A stretch of 64,000 nt of DNA from Theristus sp. LFF4_11 (lineage: Eukaryota; Nematoda; Chromadorea; Monhysterida; Xyalidae): the NCBI GenBank assembly GCA_030248135.1, contig JASANC010003074.1, positions 1 through 64,000 of the forward strand, given 5' to 3'. The notes under the pieces are model-generated. The model had not been told where the DNA came from. It ran no database searches and was given only the letters and a program-made list of their open reading frames with translations. Each line of letters starts with the position of its first letter. The first letter of the stretch is position 1. Position numbers and translations under genes: made by a program. Of this stretch, positions 41,352-53,224 are shown in pieces.

Positions 41352-42463
41352 GGGTCGTGACAAAACACCAACCCAACCCAACCCAACCCAACCAACACTG
41401 AAAAGTGTTACAAAACACCAACCCAACCCAACACAACCCAACCCAACCCAACTTACACGTGACAAAACACCAACACCAACTATTGGTGTTTTTAAAAATT
41501 TTTTTAAAAGTTAAAATATTGGGTTTCGGGAGTACGGTAACGGCTCCTAGGATGACGGTAACGACACCACGGGTTACGGTAACCCTTGGTGGGTCTTGAC
41601 ACGATTTTTCCAAGATCACCCTGATCGTCACGAAAACTTACTAGAATGTTGGAAACTATTCAGATAATGGCGGGAAACATTCGTATGTTCAAAATACAAG
41701 GGTTACGGTAGTTTTGGGTCTTGACACGAAGTTGCTGAAACTGCATTTTTTTCAAAATAGTTGTTAGATTCGTTTCAGAAACATGCGGCATTGTCTTACA
41801 ACGTCAAATTTTGAGTTCAAGGATTACGGTAACCCTAAAAAATTTTCACCAAAAAATGCGCGCGAGATTTGTGTGCGTGAAGAAAGAACCGAGGTTAACA
41901 GACAAAAGCCAGAATGCATTTATTAATTAGGGAAAACAAAGTGATGTGAGAAACATTTTTGCACTTTCGATTGAATTTTTTATACCGTAACCCTTGAACT
42001 CAAAATTTGACGGTAAATGCCAATGCCGCATGTTTCTAAAACAAATTCTACAACTATGTCGAAGGAAATGATTTAGTTTCAGCAACTTCGTGTCAAGACC
42101 CAAAACTACCGTAAGTTTTGTATTTTGAACATACGAATGTTTCCCGCCATTATCTGAATGGTTTCCAACATTCTAGTAAGTTTTCGTGACGATCAGGGTG
42201 ATTTTGGAAAAATCGTGTCAAGACCCACCAAGGGTTACCGTAACCCGTGGTGTCGTTACCGTCATCCTAGGAGTCGTTACCGTACTCCCGAAACCCAGTA
42301 TTTTAAATTTTAAATTTTTTTTTAAAAAAACACCAACAGTTGGTTTTGGTGTTTTGTCACGTGTAAGTTGGGTTGGGTTGGGTTGTGTTGGGTTGGGTTG
42401 GTGCTGTGTCACACTTTTCACTGTTGGGTTGGGTTGGGTTGGGTTGGCGTTTTGTCACGACCC
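41352..42463. mobile_element. Mutator-like foldback element with 9-bp target duplication
   Basis: Perfect termini GGGTCGTGACAAAAC / GTTTTGTCACGACCC, flanked by the 9-bp direct repeat CACGCATAA (41343-41351 and 42464-42472). The two arms are inverted copies of about 500 bp each, so nearly the whole element folds back. Each arm has CCAACC tandem repeats near the end and several GGTTACGGTAAC motifs further in. A 9-bp duplication with long inverted repeats is typical of Mutator-like elements. No transposase. Confidence 0.8.
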
Positions 42464-42805
42464 CACGCATAATCGGTGGTTGGTTATACAGGTGTTTTAA
42501 TGGTCGGGCTTTCCTGCCAAAGTAGTGAAGACTGTTTTGATATGTAAGTCAGAAATAACAGAACTCTCAATTCCACCCACCCTCTCGCATTTTCCCTTTC
42601 GGGCCCGTTTCAAGCATAATCCGGGCCATACTGCGGGTAATCATCCCCTGTCAGTGCTCTGAAACGTGCCTCCATCGTCCAATCAGCGCTGCCTCGATGA
42701 ATCAGCAGCATACGACCGGTTGTTGATCGCAACGGGGCGTTGTCGATTGGTCTCGGACAACAAATCCTGATTTGAGAACGCATAATAGCGTTCTTTTAGT
42801 TTAGT

Positions 42806-43460
42806 TCAGCGACTCAGTGAATGCGTTTGGAGACGTCGAAAGGAATACAGTTTCACATGTTTTGATGCGGCAATTGAAAACGGCCCTAGTGTAATTTAAC
42901 CCTATATTTCAGGGACACGACTCCGTTCACTTCGCTAATTTTGAATTCGCACGTCAAGCATGACACGGCTTAGATCTACCGTATTACCTCTATTAAACCC
43001 CCCCCCCAAATTAAACCCCCCCCAAAATAAACCCCCACCCCCTCGACAAGTTTCCAAATAATCCCCCCCCCAAAATAATCCCCCATTGGGGATTATTGAA
43101 ACCTGTTTGAAACACATACCCAGCGAATTCAGTGGCTGGTTGCAGTGAAAATGATGAAATTGTGCTACCAAAGGCCCCAAATGGATGAGTTAATGGTAAT
43201 TTCATTACAAAAGTGTTGTAAAAAGAAATTTCTATGTAGAGTAGAAGTTTCTGCGACTTCCTTCCTGCCATGGAAGGTATTTTTGCCATTTTGCCCACTC
43301 CTAAAAATGGTTTCCAAATAACCCCCCCCCCAAAAAAAATAAAGCCCCCCCCCAAAAATAAACCCCCACCCCCAGAAGTCGCTGAAGAAATAAACCCCCA
43401 TGGGGGTTTATTAGAGGTAATACGGTATCTCTATGCGCGCGCATTGAGTCGCGGAACCAA
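42806..43460. mobile_element. Family D element, interrupted by another MITE
   Basis: Outer parts 'GCGACTCAGTGAATGCGTTT' (42812) and 'GCATTGAGTCGCGGAACC' (43443) match the family D ends. The element at 42978-43426 sits in between. Confidence 0.55.
42978..43426. mobile_element. MITE with C-rich foldback arms
   Basis: Termini ACCGTATTACCTCTA and its complement TAGAGGTAATACGGT, flanked by ATCT on both sides (or TA, if the TIR is read one base shorter). Subterminal runs of AAACCCCCCCC and AATAATCCCCC are tandemly repeated, and short inverted pairs (CCCCATTGGGGA, CCCCCATGGGGG) occur within. Confidence 0.7.
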
Positions 43461-43604
43461 AATAATTTTTTCACACCATTTCGGTCTCACAAAAGTGAAA
43501 AAGAAAACGTTTTTCAACAAAAAAGAATACCTCGCACCAGTTGCTTCAAACGAGCTGGAATATTTCACTTCCAAACTGCTGCCACTGTAGCAGGTGTCCT
43601 GACA

Positions 43605-44859
43605 ATTATCTAAAAATGCGGAGGACGCATATAAAAGGAGGAATATGGCTTTGTGTAAGCAGTGAGAAACTTTTTTGCTTCACAACTATTTTCAAGTTTC
43701 TGATGTGGTACACACGGATACAAGTACATAAGAGCCATATTTTTGCGCCGTTTATTCACTATTTCGGTTGCACATGTACTTTGTAGACAATTAAAACTTC
43801 AACATTTGCGGTATTTCAGGCATTTAGCGACCACTAAAACCACTAAAATAACGATCAGACTTCAGATCGCTGATACTGGTTTGCCCAGGACAAAGTGTAT
43901 CGCAGAGGCATTAGGGAACGCAAGGTCTCATTTTGTGGCAAAGGCAACGACTCACGGGACAGACCTAGGTTTTTTTTCAAAAAGTCGGTTCTGCAATTTG
44001 CAGAAATTTGGTAAAAAATTTCTGCAAATGAAATTTGGTTTCTGCAAATTTCAAAAACACGACAAAAATGGTTTTTGTGCTTGTTTAATGTCATTTTTTT
44101 CGCTCTGAGCATCATTTCTCAACGATGCGCAGAATTGCAATTGCCAATTGCATCGTTTTACCGCAGAATTTTTCAAATATTCAGAAAAAGAACACCAAAA
44201 CCAAACCAGATTGCCAAACCAAACAAATCACCAATCATTCGTTTCAAATCATTCAACCTAATTCAGAGACTTCAAAGCGTTGCTGCAGATAAGCACATAA
44301 GCTTTATTGTTGATGACGTACGCACAGCTATGTAGGTACATACCAGTGACAAAAAGGTATTGTCTTCCGTTGATTTTCACCCTCCTCCCCCAGTTCCAAA
44401 AAACCCGAAGGTACCAAAGTCCTGTAGATTGTTGTAGGAGGAGTGTGGATATTGGCTGAACCGTCCGTTCCGTGAGCCATTGCGTTCGCCACGAAAAGGG
44501 GACATTGCCTTCGCCACAAGAAGAGAACATTGCCTTCGCCAATGCATGCATCTGCGCAACGCTTTGTCCATGGCAAAGCAGTGTCAGTGATCGAAGATGT
44601 AATCTTTAATTTGGTAGTTTTATGTTACTATTTGCTCGAAATTCATCGAATGTAATAGTTTCGTTTGTCAAAAAATAAGAGGGCTACCATGTGCAACCGA
44701 AATAATAAATAAACGGCGCAAAAATATGGCTCTTATGTACTTGTATCCGTGTGTACCACATCAGAAACTTGAAAATAGTTGTGAAGCAAAAAAGTTTCTC
44801 ACTGCTTACACAAAGCCATATTCCTCCTTTTATATGCGTCCTCCGCATTTTTAGATAAT
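43605..44859. mobile_element. Element with ~155-bp terminal inverted repeats
   Basis: 43605-43760 (ATTATCTAAAAATGCGGAGG...) is repeated in inverted orientation, nearly base for base, at 44705-44859. The 0.95 kb between has no recognisable transposase. It holds a 'TTTCTGCAAAT' rich block (43980-44050) also seen near 5340 and 9740. Target duplication not clear. Confidence 0.7.
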
Positions 44860-45296
44860 ATTCTGACTTTTACATAATTCCCAAAATCGGACAAAATTCA
44901 GAATGCGTTGGGCATATATTCTTCCGAACTTCCCATTCGGCTTACAGCGCACTGATTTCATTTTTCGTTTTTGAGAGATGTCGCCCGTCAGCTTCCACGG
45001 CCGATTTACCCGAAATCGTCACGATTCAGTATCTAAAACTGTGCTCCTTTAAGAAATCTAAGCCAAAATCCCTGATCAGCGCATTGAATTACGTTGGACT
45101 CCACAGGTCTCCTGTTTGTTTTGTTTTTGGACCGATTTCGCCAGTTTCCACGGCTGATTCGTCACGACTTTGGTTACGAATTTGCCGTTTTTATAATTTT
45201 GTTTGTTTCAACTAATTATGTCCTTGAATTTGAGGGTTGCTACGCATTGTATTCGTCCTGTTGGTGTAGGCCAGGGGTTTTAATGCGCTGTGTCTG

Positions 45297-47520
45297 AAAG
45301 GGTCGGGGAAAAAATTTAACTAAATTTTCAGAATCTACGAATGAAACTATCGTGAGAAACGTTTTTGTTCGACTGCAAAAGTTTCGAAGGTGAAATTTGA
45401 ATTTCAGACAAAAATTGAAAGGGCGACATTTGAAACCAGGTCAAAACCTTCGAAATTTTGAAAATGCCCAATTTTTTGCCCAAAAAAGGATCGTGGCAAA
45501 AAAGTAATTGAATTTTTAAAATCTACGGATGAAATTTTCAAAACCTACGAATGAAATTACCCCAGGAAACTATTTTGTTCGGTTATGAAACAACTTTAGA
45601 CAAAAATTGCCCATTTTTTGCCCAAAAAGGGTCGGGGCAAAAAAGTAACCGGACTTTCAAAATCTACAGCTGAAATTACCCCAGGAAACTTTTTTTTCGG
45701 TTACGAAACAATTTCAGACAAAAATTGAAAGGGCGACATTTGAAACCAGGTCAAAACCTTCGAAAATTTGAAAATGCCCAATTTTTTGCCCAAAAAAGGC
45801 CGTGGCAAAAAAGTAGTTGAATTTTCAAAATCTACGGATGAAATTACCCCAGGAAACTATTTTGTTCGGTTATGAAACAACTTTAGACAAAAATTGCCCA
45901 TTTTTGCCCAAAAAGGGTCGGGGCAAAAAAGTAACCGGACTTTCAAAATATACAGCTGAAATTACCCCAGGATATTTTTTTTGTTCGGTCATGAAACAAT
46001 TTCAGACAAAAATTGAAAGGGCGACATTTGAAACCAGGTCAAAACCTTTGAAAATTTGAAAATGCCCAATTTTTTGCCAAAAAAGGCCGTGGCAAAAAAG
46101 TAGTTGAATTTTCAAAATCTACGGATGAAATTACCCCAGGAAACTATTTTGTTCGGTTATGAAACAACTTTAGACAAAAATTGCCCATTTTTGCCCAAAA
46201 AGGGTCGGGGCAAAAAAGTAACCGGACTTTCAAAATCTACAGCTGAAATTACCCCAGGAAATTTTTTTGTTCGGTCATGAAACAATTTCAGACAAAAATT
46301 GAAAGGGCGACATTTGAAACCAGGTCAAAACCTTCGAAAATTTGAAAATGCCCAATTTTTTGCCCAAAAAAGGCCGTGGCAAAAAAAGTAGTTGAATTTT
46401 CAAAATCTACGGATGAAATTACCCCAGGAAACTATTTTGTTCGGTTATGAAACAACTTTAGACAAAAATTGCCCATTTTTGCCCAAAAAGGGTCGGGGCA
46501 AAAAAGTAACCGGACTTTCAAAATCTACGGTTGAAATTACCCCAGGAAATTTTTTTGTTCGGTCATAAAACAATTTCAGACAAAGATTGAAAGGGCGACA
46601 TTTGAAACCAGGTCAAAACCTTCGAAAATTTGAAAATGCCCAATTTTTTGCCCAAAAAAGGCCGTGGCAAAAAAAGTAGTTGAATTTTCAAAATCTACGG
46701 ATGAAATTACCCCAGGAAACTATTTTGTTCGGTTATGAAACAACTTTAGACAAAAATTGCCCAATTTTTGCCCAAAAAGGGTCGGGGCAAAAAAGTAACC
46801 GGATTTTCAACATCTACAGCTGAAATTACCCCAGGAAACTTTTTTGTTCGGTCATGAAACAATTGTAAACAAAAATTGAAAGGGCGACATTTGAAACCAG
46901 GTCAAAACCTTTGAACTTTTGAAAATGCCCAATTTTTTGCCCAAAAAAGGTCGTGGCAAAAAAGTAATTGAATTTTTAAAATCTACGGATGAAATTACCC
47001 CAGGAAACTATTTTGTTCGGTTATGAAACAACTTTAGTCAAAAATTGCCCAATTTTTGCCCAAAAAGGGTCGGGGCAAAAAAGTAACCGGATTTTCAACA
47101 TCTACAGCTGAAATTACCCCAGGAAATTTTTTTGTTCGGTCATGAAACAATTTCAGACAAAAATTGAAAGGGCGACATTTGAAACCAGGTCAAAACCTCC
47201 AAAATTTTGAAAATGCCCAATTTTTTGTCCCAAAAAAGTTCGGGGCAAAAAAGTAATCGGATTTTCAAAATCTACGGATGAAGTTACCCCAGGAAACTAT
47301 TTTTTCGGTTTTGAAACAACTTTAGACAAAAATTGAAAGGGTGAACACTCAAAACCCAGTGAAAACCCTGCGAACTTTTAAAAATGCCCGATTTTTTACC
47401 CAAAAACAAGGTTTGGGTAAAAAATTAACCCAATTTCCGAAATCTCCGGATGGAATTACCCCAGGAAACATTTTTGTTTGACTGTCAAAATGTCGCAGGT
47501 AAAAATTGAAAGGGGTAACA
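45297..47520 (+). repeat. Satellite, ~288-bp period, about 7 copies
   Basis: The marker GGGCGACATTTGAAACCAGG occurs at about 45421, 45731, 46019, 46305, 46593, 46882 and 47170, spacing 286-290 except the first (310). Each unit has two related halves, both with 'AAAATTGCCCA' and 'GAAATTACCCCAGGAAA', so the array grew from a dimer. The end units are more diverged. No coding potential. Confidence 0.9.
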
Positions 47521-47816
47521 CATCTTGATGACATAGCTGAAAAAAAAGGAGACAGAAGAATAAGTAACCAAGATTTCAGAATAGGTAATTCGCGTCTAGA
47601 ACGTACGTAAAGAAGTCTGGCGGAAATTTTTCTTCGGCACAGTTTGCAACTTTGGCAGGTCTCTTCGTGTGCACAGTATCAAGTTTGCAGCATGTATGTT
47701 CGTTGCTGCAGGACAGCGACTAAATTTTGAAAACGCGCGCAGGTCCATATTCAGCCATATAATGCGTGATGCGCTGTCCGCTCGCTGGCGCTCGCTCGCG
47801 CATCCGCATGATATGA

Positions 47817-47937
47817 AACTAGCTGATTGGTTGGTCATGAGCAATTCTCAGCGCTGATTGGTTGGTCATGAGCAATTCTCAGCGCTGATTGGTTGGTCAT
47901 GAGCAATTCTCAGCGCTGATTGGTTGGTCATCACGTC
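47817..47937 (+). repeat. 31-bp minisatellite, 4 copies
   Basis: Unit GCTGATTGGTTGGTCATGAG + CAATTCTCAGC. The unit is made of a MITE end (CTAGCTGATTGGTTGG). The same array in opposite orientation lies at 59215-59480. Confidence 0.85.
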
Positions 47938-48047
47938 ATGTTGCATATATTGTCCAGATGGACTGTACAAGGTAAAAAAACGTCGAAACAGAAACTCGTT
48001 CTTGTACATTCATTGTACCACATCCGAACAAGCGAAACCAAACCAAC

Positions 48048-50063
48048 CCTTGGCGGGTAGTGCATGACACTGCCCAAGTCGTATTCGGCGTTCGTTGATA
48101 CGACCCGTGTAATTTCGAAGTCGCCTACAGAAATGTTATTGATAAAACCACAAAACCCGCCGTCTTTGTGGTCCACAGTCCACACAAAACTCGACCGAAT
48201 ATATAGCCAGCACTTGCTTTATTAACACAAACCAAAACCATCAGTGAAAATTGCCAGTATTTTGTTGATATTGACTGCCCTATAGCCTAAAAACACTCAG
48301 AGGCAGACAAAACGAACCAATATGTTCTGGAATGACATTTTCCTCATCGATGACAATAAACTGGTTTCTATCGTTCCGCTGTTGTTCGTGCCAGAAACCA
48401 AGCGCATGAATGATTTCGTGCGTGATGCTCTGTTGAAAAAAATATTGTGTGATACTGGCTTGAAAAAACACTTGACTGTATTTTAGCCCACGTGTCAGAT
48501 TATATAAACTAAACAGTATTTTACAAATCTTCATGATCAACTGAAAATGTCCACTCAACTTTTTTCATTTCTTATTTTCCTTTCATCCGCTTTCATACCC
48601 ATCACATTTTCCAATGCTGCCTGCGCCCAGCACCAGTTTTCAATCATTGTCTGCAAGTCCCAAAAGCGACACCACTCCATCCGCCACATACCCGTTCGCA
48701 GTCATCTCCAATTGAAATCAACTGTTCCCCACCGGTCTCCAGTCGGCCAACGTTTGAATAGCAGCTGAAAGCAAAAAATACAGGGAAAAGTGAAATTTGG
48801 AGAAACAACAACAAAATTGAGACCACCTCACCCTTCCCCTTTGATGAACGTTATCCAGTGATCATGCTCAAAAACGTCGACCTCGACAAATCGCAGGCAA
48901 GTTTCCGACGCAATGAACTTTAGGGCGTCAATAATTTTTGATTGCCAATCAAACCCTGGAACGAGCGGTTTTCATGAAAGAATTTTATTGATTTGTTGTT
49001 GGGCGGTTGAGCAAACCAGCCGAAAACCAACAAGGACTGAGAAAAATTGCAAAACGAAATACTCTCAGTTTACTAACCAAGCTTTTGAGTAGGTAGCTAT
49101 AACGTATTTCATACTGAAGAAGCTGAAGATAGGCCCTGAGAACTGATAATATAGGACAACTCTGAGAAACCAATCAAATTGATGCATGGTAAACTGTTGC
49201 GTTGCGCAGCCAATCAGCAGAACAACACATTTTAAACTGTTGCGTTGCGCAGCCAATCAGCAGAACAACACATTTTTGATGAATTTCCCGATCTCGAACC
49301 GTGTCCACTTCGAATCGAATAGGGAACAGTGCTGGAGGTCCAGAATTTCTCGTCCTTCAAATCGGCGCCTCGCTTTTTTCGACTCGGCAGGTCAGATCGC
49401 GCCTCTTGCAGCAGTTCTTCCGCCTGAATTTTCAAGGTTTATACAAATATCTTTTATTTTGGTCCCGCGTCTCAATGCGAGCATAGATGGGTAAGCATGT
49501 AAGATGCGTCTCATGCACGACGCGGGAATTCAAAATTGGCGAAGGGATCCGAGTCCACTAAGGCTATTTTGAATTACCACATGCAGATTGAAACTAGTTT
49601 CCTTTTACGTCCACAATCGCATTTAGTGTCGTGAAGAAAAGATAACACAGTACAATGTATGTTTCTGGAAACCTGGTCTGTCGCTTTGTTTCGCAGAGTG
49701 TGATTGTTTCGCAGAGTGTGATGAACGGGATCAGAATTGCGAGAAAAAAATAACAGCATTTATCAACAACAGAAATCGGATACGTTTAATTCCAACCAAA
49801 CGCGACACACATTCGTTCTTCGTGCGCTGTGATTCATTCTAAATTTAGCATGCTCTCTCTGCATTCTGCGAGAATGTGACGGGTTTAAAAAAGGTTTAAT
49901 TCCTATTTTTTCAATCAAAACTGTTCATTTGTGTGTTTACTTGCTCTTTCGTGAGCAGCATGTCGCCCTGGAACACCTCGAGCAAGAATTCACGATTCGG
50001 AAACAGTTCGGTGCCCTCGTCGAAGTCGATCGGCAGCAGGCCAGTGACGAGTTCATCTTCGAT
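48048..50063 (-). CDS. Astacin-family zinc metalloprotease (M12A), partial at both ends
   Basis: Exons on the minus strand in matching phase: 50063-49941, 49423-49300, 48955-48832, 48764-48692, 48429-48318, 48124-48048. Order: propeptide end with a basic furin-type site (PSRKKRGADL) right before the mature start; the VPYSI strand; SETCLRFVEV; GCYSNVGR; the zinc site HEIIHALGFWHE (HExxHxxGxxHE); and the Met-turn SVMHYP. All zinc ligands and the catalytic Glu are present. Astacins are secreted or membrane proteases that cut collagens, growth factors or cuticle proteins. An exon encoding DPDPFDEANYTEIKDALTEF (50362-50468) may be further propeptide, but its phase does not join. After the Met-turn exon the ~30 C-terminal residues of the domain are not found: the only continuation runs into the 31-bp minisatellite. 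Confidence 0.85.
49505..49640. mobile_element. Dispersed element, family D
   Basis: 'CACGACGCGGGAATTCAAAA' and 'ACTAGTTTCCTTTTACGTCC' match the copy at 3262-3432 with few changes. In an astacin intron. Confidence 0.5.
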
Positions 50064-50089
50064 CTGTGAGGGAAAAAAATACAGTCTAA

Positions 50090-50235
50090 AAACTCAATAA
50101 CATATGCAACTAGCTGATTGGTTGGTGGTCATGTGGATGTGCATGCATGCATTCTGTGCAATCCAAACTCCGGCGAACTCAGCACAATGCATGCATCAAC
50201 CAATCAGCTAGTTGGATATGTTCTTGAGTTTGAAT
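50090..50235. mobile_element. Palindromic MITE, family B
   Basis: 'ACTCAATAACATATGCAACT' then 'AGCTGATTGGTTGGTGGTCA' at the left, 'CAACCAATCAGCTAGTTGG' then 'ATATGTTCTTGAGTTTG' at the right. Same family as 8690-8822. Between the first recognised astacin exon and a possible propeptide exon. Confidence 0.65.
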
Positions 50236-50773
50236 GTAGTTTTGGTTTTCAAGATTGCAAACAGTTGGCTAAATGCAAAGCTCAGTTCAAAATGGTCTGC
50301 CTGCACCACGTGGCGTAGAGTTCTGAAATCTTAAGCAACGAATATAAATTTTCAAAAAAACTTGCCCAGTTCAAGTTGTAGCCTTTCTTTTGCGCCACCA
50401 AGCGTCGAAACTCTGTCAATGCGTCTTTTATTTCCGTGTAATTTGCCTCATCGAATGGGTCTGGATCACTGGAAACAAGCATCTATGCGGGTTGAAATGA
50501 TTGACTGATAACATCATTGACCATTACAAAATTCAACGGATGCCAAAGTTGCGTAGGTGTTATGTTCCAATAGCACTGAGGAAAGAATTTTAAGAAAAAT
50601 GAGCCCAACAAAACAAAAGTCAACAATGACAAGGATTGTTACAACTACAACACAACGACCACTTGTTTGTCGAGTCTACCAAACCCGTTCTGTACAAAAT
50701 TCCCTGAGCGATTCGTCCACTTACCACCTTTCTATAGTTCCAAACGCACAAAAGCACCACAAAAAAACTGAAA

Positions 50774-53224
50774 CTAAAAACCAGAGACCAACAGACAACG
50801 GTGTTCACAGGCGATCTTGTACACGATCGACTCGCCGAGCACCGTGGTGGCGTCGGCGTGGTGAAAATGACCGTCATCATGACACCGCAACGGCAGCACC
50901 CGGTCGTTGTCGGCGTCGCCGTTGGCGATCAGCAAATCGTCACGATCTCGACCGCTGAACAACCGACACTCGTTTCGTTCCGTGTTGCTCCGACGATAAT
51001 AAATCGCAATCGGCTCGCAGAACGTCGCGTTCACCCACAGTTCAGACGAACCCACCGAACTGCTGCTGCTGTTCGTCTCGACGAACGTGAAATTCGTGAT
51101 CAGGCCTTTCGTTTTCAGCCAGCAGCGTCCGGCTACTTCGGGTTCGGGTGTCTGGCGTTTCCGACGGACACCACCGCCGGCTCCGCCCGTCTGCGGTTCG
51201 CGCTGCTGATTGGCTGCTGTGGTCGCGATCGACAGACGCGCGTGGCGAATCCATTCGAGGGCGCCGCGCCGGACGAAACGCGCCGTTCGCGGCTGCGCGC
51301 ATTCGCCACAGGCGAGCTGCGGAAATGGACGTAAAAACCGGGTTTTTGGACAGCTCCGAAGCAGGCAGATAACGAAATGTAAAATTCAATCTTCTGCAAC
51401 AGTAAAACAAAAATAGTTGAGAAGTCCAACATGTACATTCCGTCAAACTGGCTAGCGGCAAACTGTCTCCGCCGTCGATCTTCAATGTGCCGCAATGATT
51501 ATTTTGTCTACCAAAAAAAACCAGAGACACTAAAATGTTCAAACAGAAAAAACTACCAATACTAACTTTGAGCAGCTGTCGCCCATCGTACTCAAACTGT
51601 CCGTTGACACAGGTGATCCGTATGACGGGAATCGGCCCGGCAATCAGCGGAAAGCAACGTCCATCCACACCGGTCGCCATCAGTTGCTCGCATTCAAACG
51701 TGCCCACGTTCAATTCAATCGTGTCTCGACTGGATGTCGGCGAATTGCGATTATTCGCATAGTCGAACGTGCGTATGCCGTCCGTGTAGAGCGTGCAGAA
51801 CGTGTCGTTGTTGTTCGGGGCACTGTCGGCCGTGCGCTGCGCCCGTGTGCGAATCGTCAGACCGGAGCCGATCGAGTCTGAAAGGGACATTCATGAAACA
51901 GCATTCAGCATTCATGATGTCTTCACACAGCTGCGCGTCACGAAATACTGCTTCATGAAATACAAGTGGGCCGAAGAAATATTTTGTTGAAGTCAACAAG
52001 AAAAGAAAACCCGTTCTGTTGAAACGCATTGTGATTACACGCTGGCACTGAATGAATACTACTGATGACGTGATTAATCGCTGCTCTTTGAAAAAAAAAC
52101 TTTCAATTTCAAACGAAAAAACCCAACCGACCGCATTTACAACGGCCCGAGCACTCAGTAGCGCACTGCGCTGGCGTTGGACCAACCGTCGGACATCGAA
52201 GTAAACTGGTTACGGGGCAGTTTTCTGTGGTCGTACATTTTGTTCGTTATGTATAGTACGTTTGGTTAAGCCTGCCACTTTTTCGCAGAATACAGAGCAC
52301 ACGAAACTTTGAATTATTACAATCAGAAAAATGAATGTATCCGGTTTGGTTAATAAATTCAAACACTATGCATTTGCGTCTGGCTAAATATGTTTTCTCA
52401 CAACTTCCATGATCGTTTGCCAGAGCTACAATGTACAGTGGCGGCCAAAAGTTTGGAAACCCCTGCGTGCGCTGTGTATCGCGCATTTTTGCGTTATTAC
52501 TCTGCACACGAGCAAATATTTTTGATTTTTGGAACAAGATAACTGTTGTGTTCACAAAAACTAAGCTCGCATGTGTTGGGGAGAGACGCACAATAAAAGC
52601 ACGCATATACCACAGCGCACACGCGCGCGCATGGGGTTTCCAAACTTTTGGCCGCCACTGTAGGTCATTATTTCAGATCGCTTCGACTACATTTTGTTGG
52701 AAAGTTGATGATTTTCGCAACAAAAACGAGTCCAAACAGAAAAACTCACCAACAGAGCCGACGGCATCCACGCAGCATTGCTTCTCGTCGCAGTAGTCGT
52801 CCGCTTCGCGACCGCAGTCCGAATGCGTTGTGCAAACGGTGTCCGCTTTGCAAGCTGAATTCAAAAAAAACATGTGCCAAAATCAATAGCATCTACAATA
52901 TGCACAGCCGAACTCCAAATTATAGGGAATCAGCTGATTGGTAGGTGATTACGGTATGCATGCTTTCTGTGCGGGCATTGATTGCTGTCGTCGTGGCGGA
53001 GGCGGAGTTTGATTTGCACAGAAAGCATGCATATCACGTAATCACGTAATCACGCAACGAAAATCAGCAGATTCCCCATGATTTAGAGTTCGACTGTACA
53101 ATATCACAAGTTATATGTTTCAAAAAACTATAGGACACTCGAAAAAAACCAGCACGTACCGAAACAATTGGTCTGCACGGTCTTCTCGAACGCCGGCCAA
53201 AAAACGTCCGACGATTCACAGGTG
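50774..53224 (-). CDS. Cysteine-rich, probably extracellular protein, 5' end not resolved
   Basis: Five exons on the minus strand join in phase: 53224-53160, 52854-52750, 52224-52132, 51877-51567 and 51316-50774 (stop). The first gives TCESSDVFWPAFEKTVQTNC. The second is a compact Cys module (CKADTVCTTHSDCGREADDY, then CDEKQCC). The third has CPVTSLLRCPTVG and CATECSGRCKC. The last two are longer Cys-poor regions (TFCTLYTDGIRTFDYANN; ELWVNATFCEPIAIYYRR) that look like two related domains. The pattern fits a secreted protein; I do not recognise the family. More exons probably lie upstream: open stretches with Cys at 54690-54535 (DFCSPTNASCAPSYF) and 54770-54715 (CNVGRFTFADAVTGFTSKC). I could not join them in phase. 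The start of the last exon is the least certain junction. Confidence 0.55.
51888..51965. mobile_element. Palindromic MITE, family F
   Basis: 'GGACATTCATGAAACAGCAT' against 'ACTGCTTCATGAAATAC', with 'GCTGCGCGTCACGAAATA' inside. It begins 11 bases from the 5' edge of the 51567-51877 exon. Confidence 0.55.
52436..52660. mobile_element. Tc1/mariner-type MITE
   Basis: CAGTGGCGGCCAAAAGTTTG at the left and its complement CAAACTTTTGGCCGCCACTG at the right, flanked by TA on both sides. Same ends as 6355-6960. Non-coding. Confidence 0.8.
52902..53100. mobile_element. Palindromic MITE, family A
   Basis: 'GCCGAACTCCAAATTATAGG' against 'CCCCATGATTTAGAGTTCGA'. In the first recognised intron of the cysteine-rich gene. 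Confidence 0.65.

Noticed and set aside
41352..41460. Telomere-like repeat CCAACC
   Set aside because: It occurs inside both arms of one transposon-like element with a 9-bp duplication. The array is short, interrupted and not at a chromosome end.
47817..47937. CRISPR-like array of 31-bp repeats
   Set aside because: Units are contiguous without unique spacers, and the genome is eukaryotic. The same applies to 59215-59480 and 23886-25011.
51430..51490. Extra exon of the cysteine-rich gene (IDGGDSLPLASLTE)
   Set aside because: It can follow the 51567 exon in phase, but its donor does not fit the reading frame of the next exon, while 51567 joins 51316 directly in phase.
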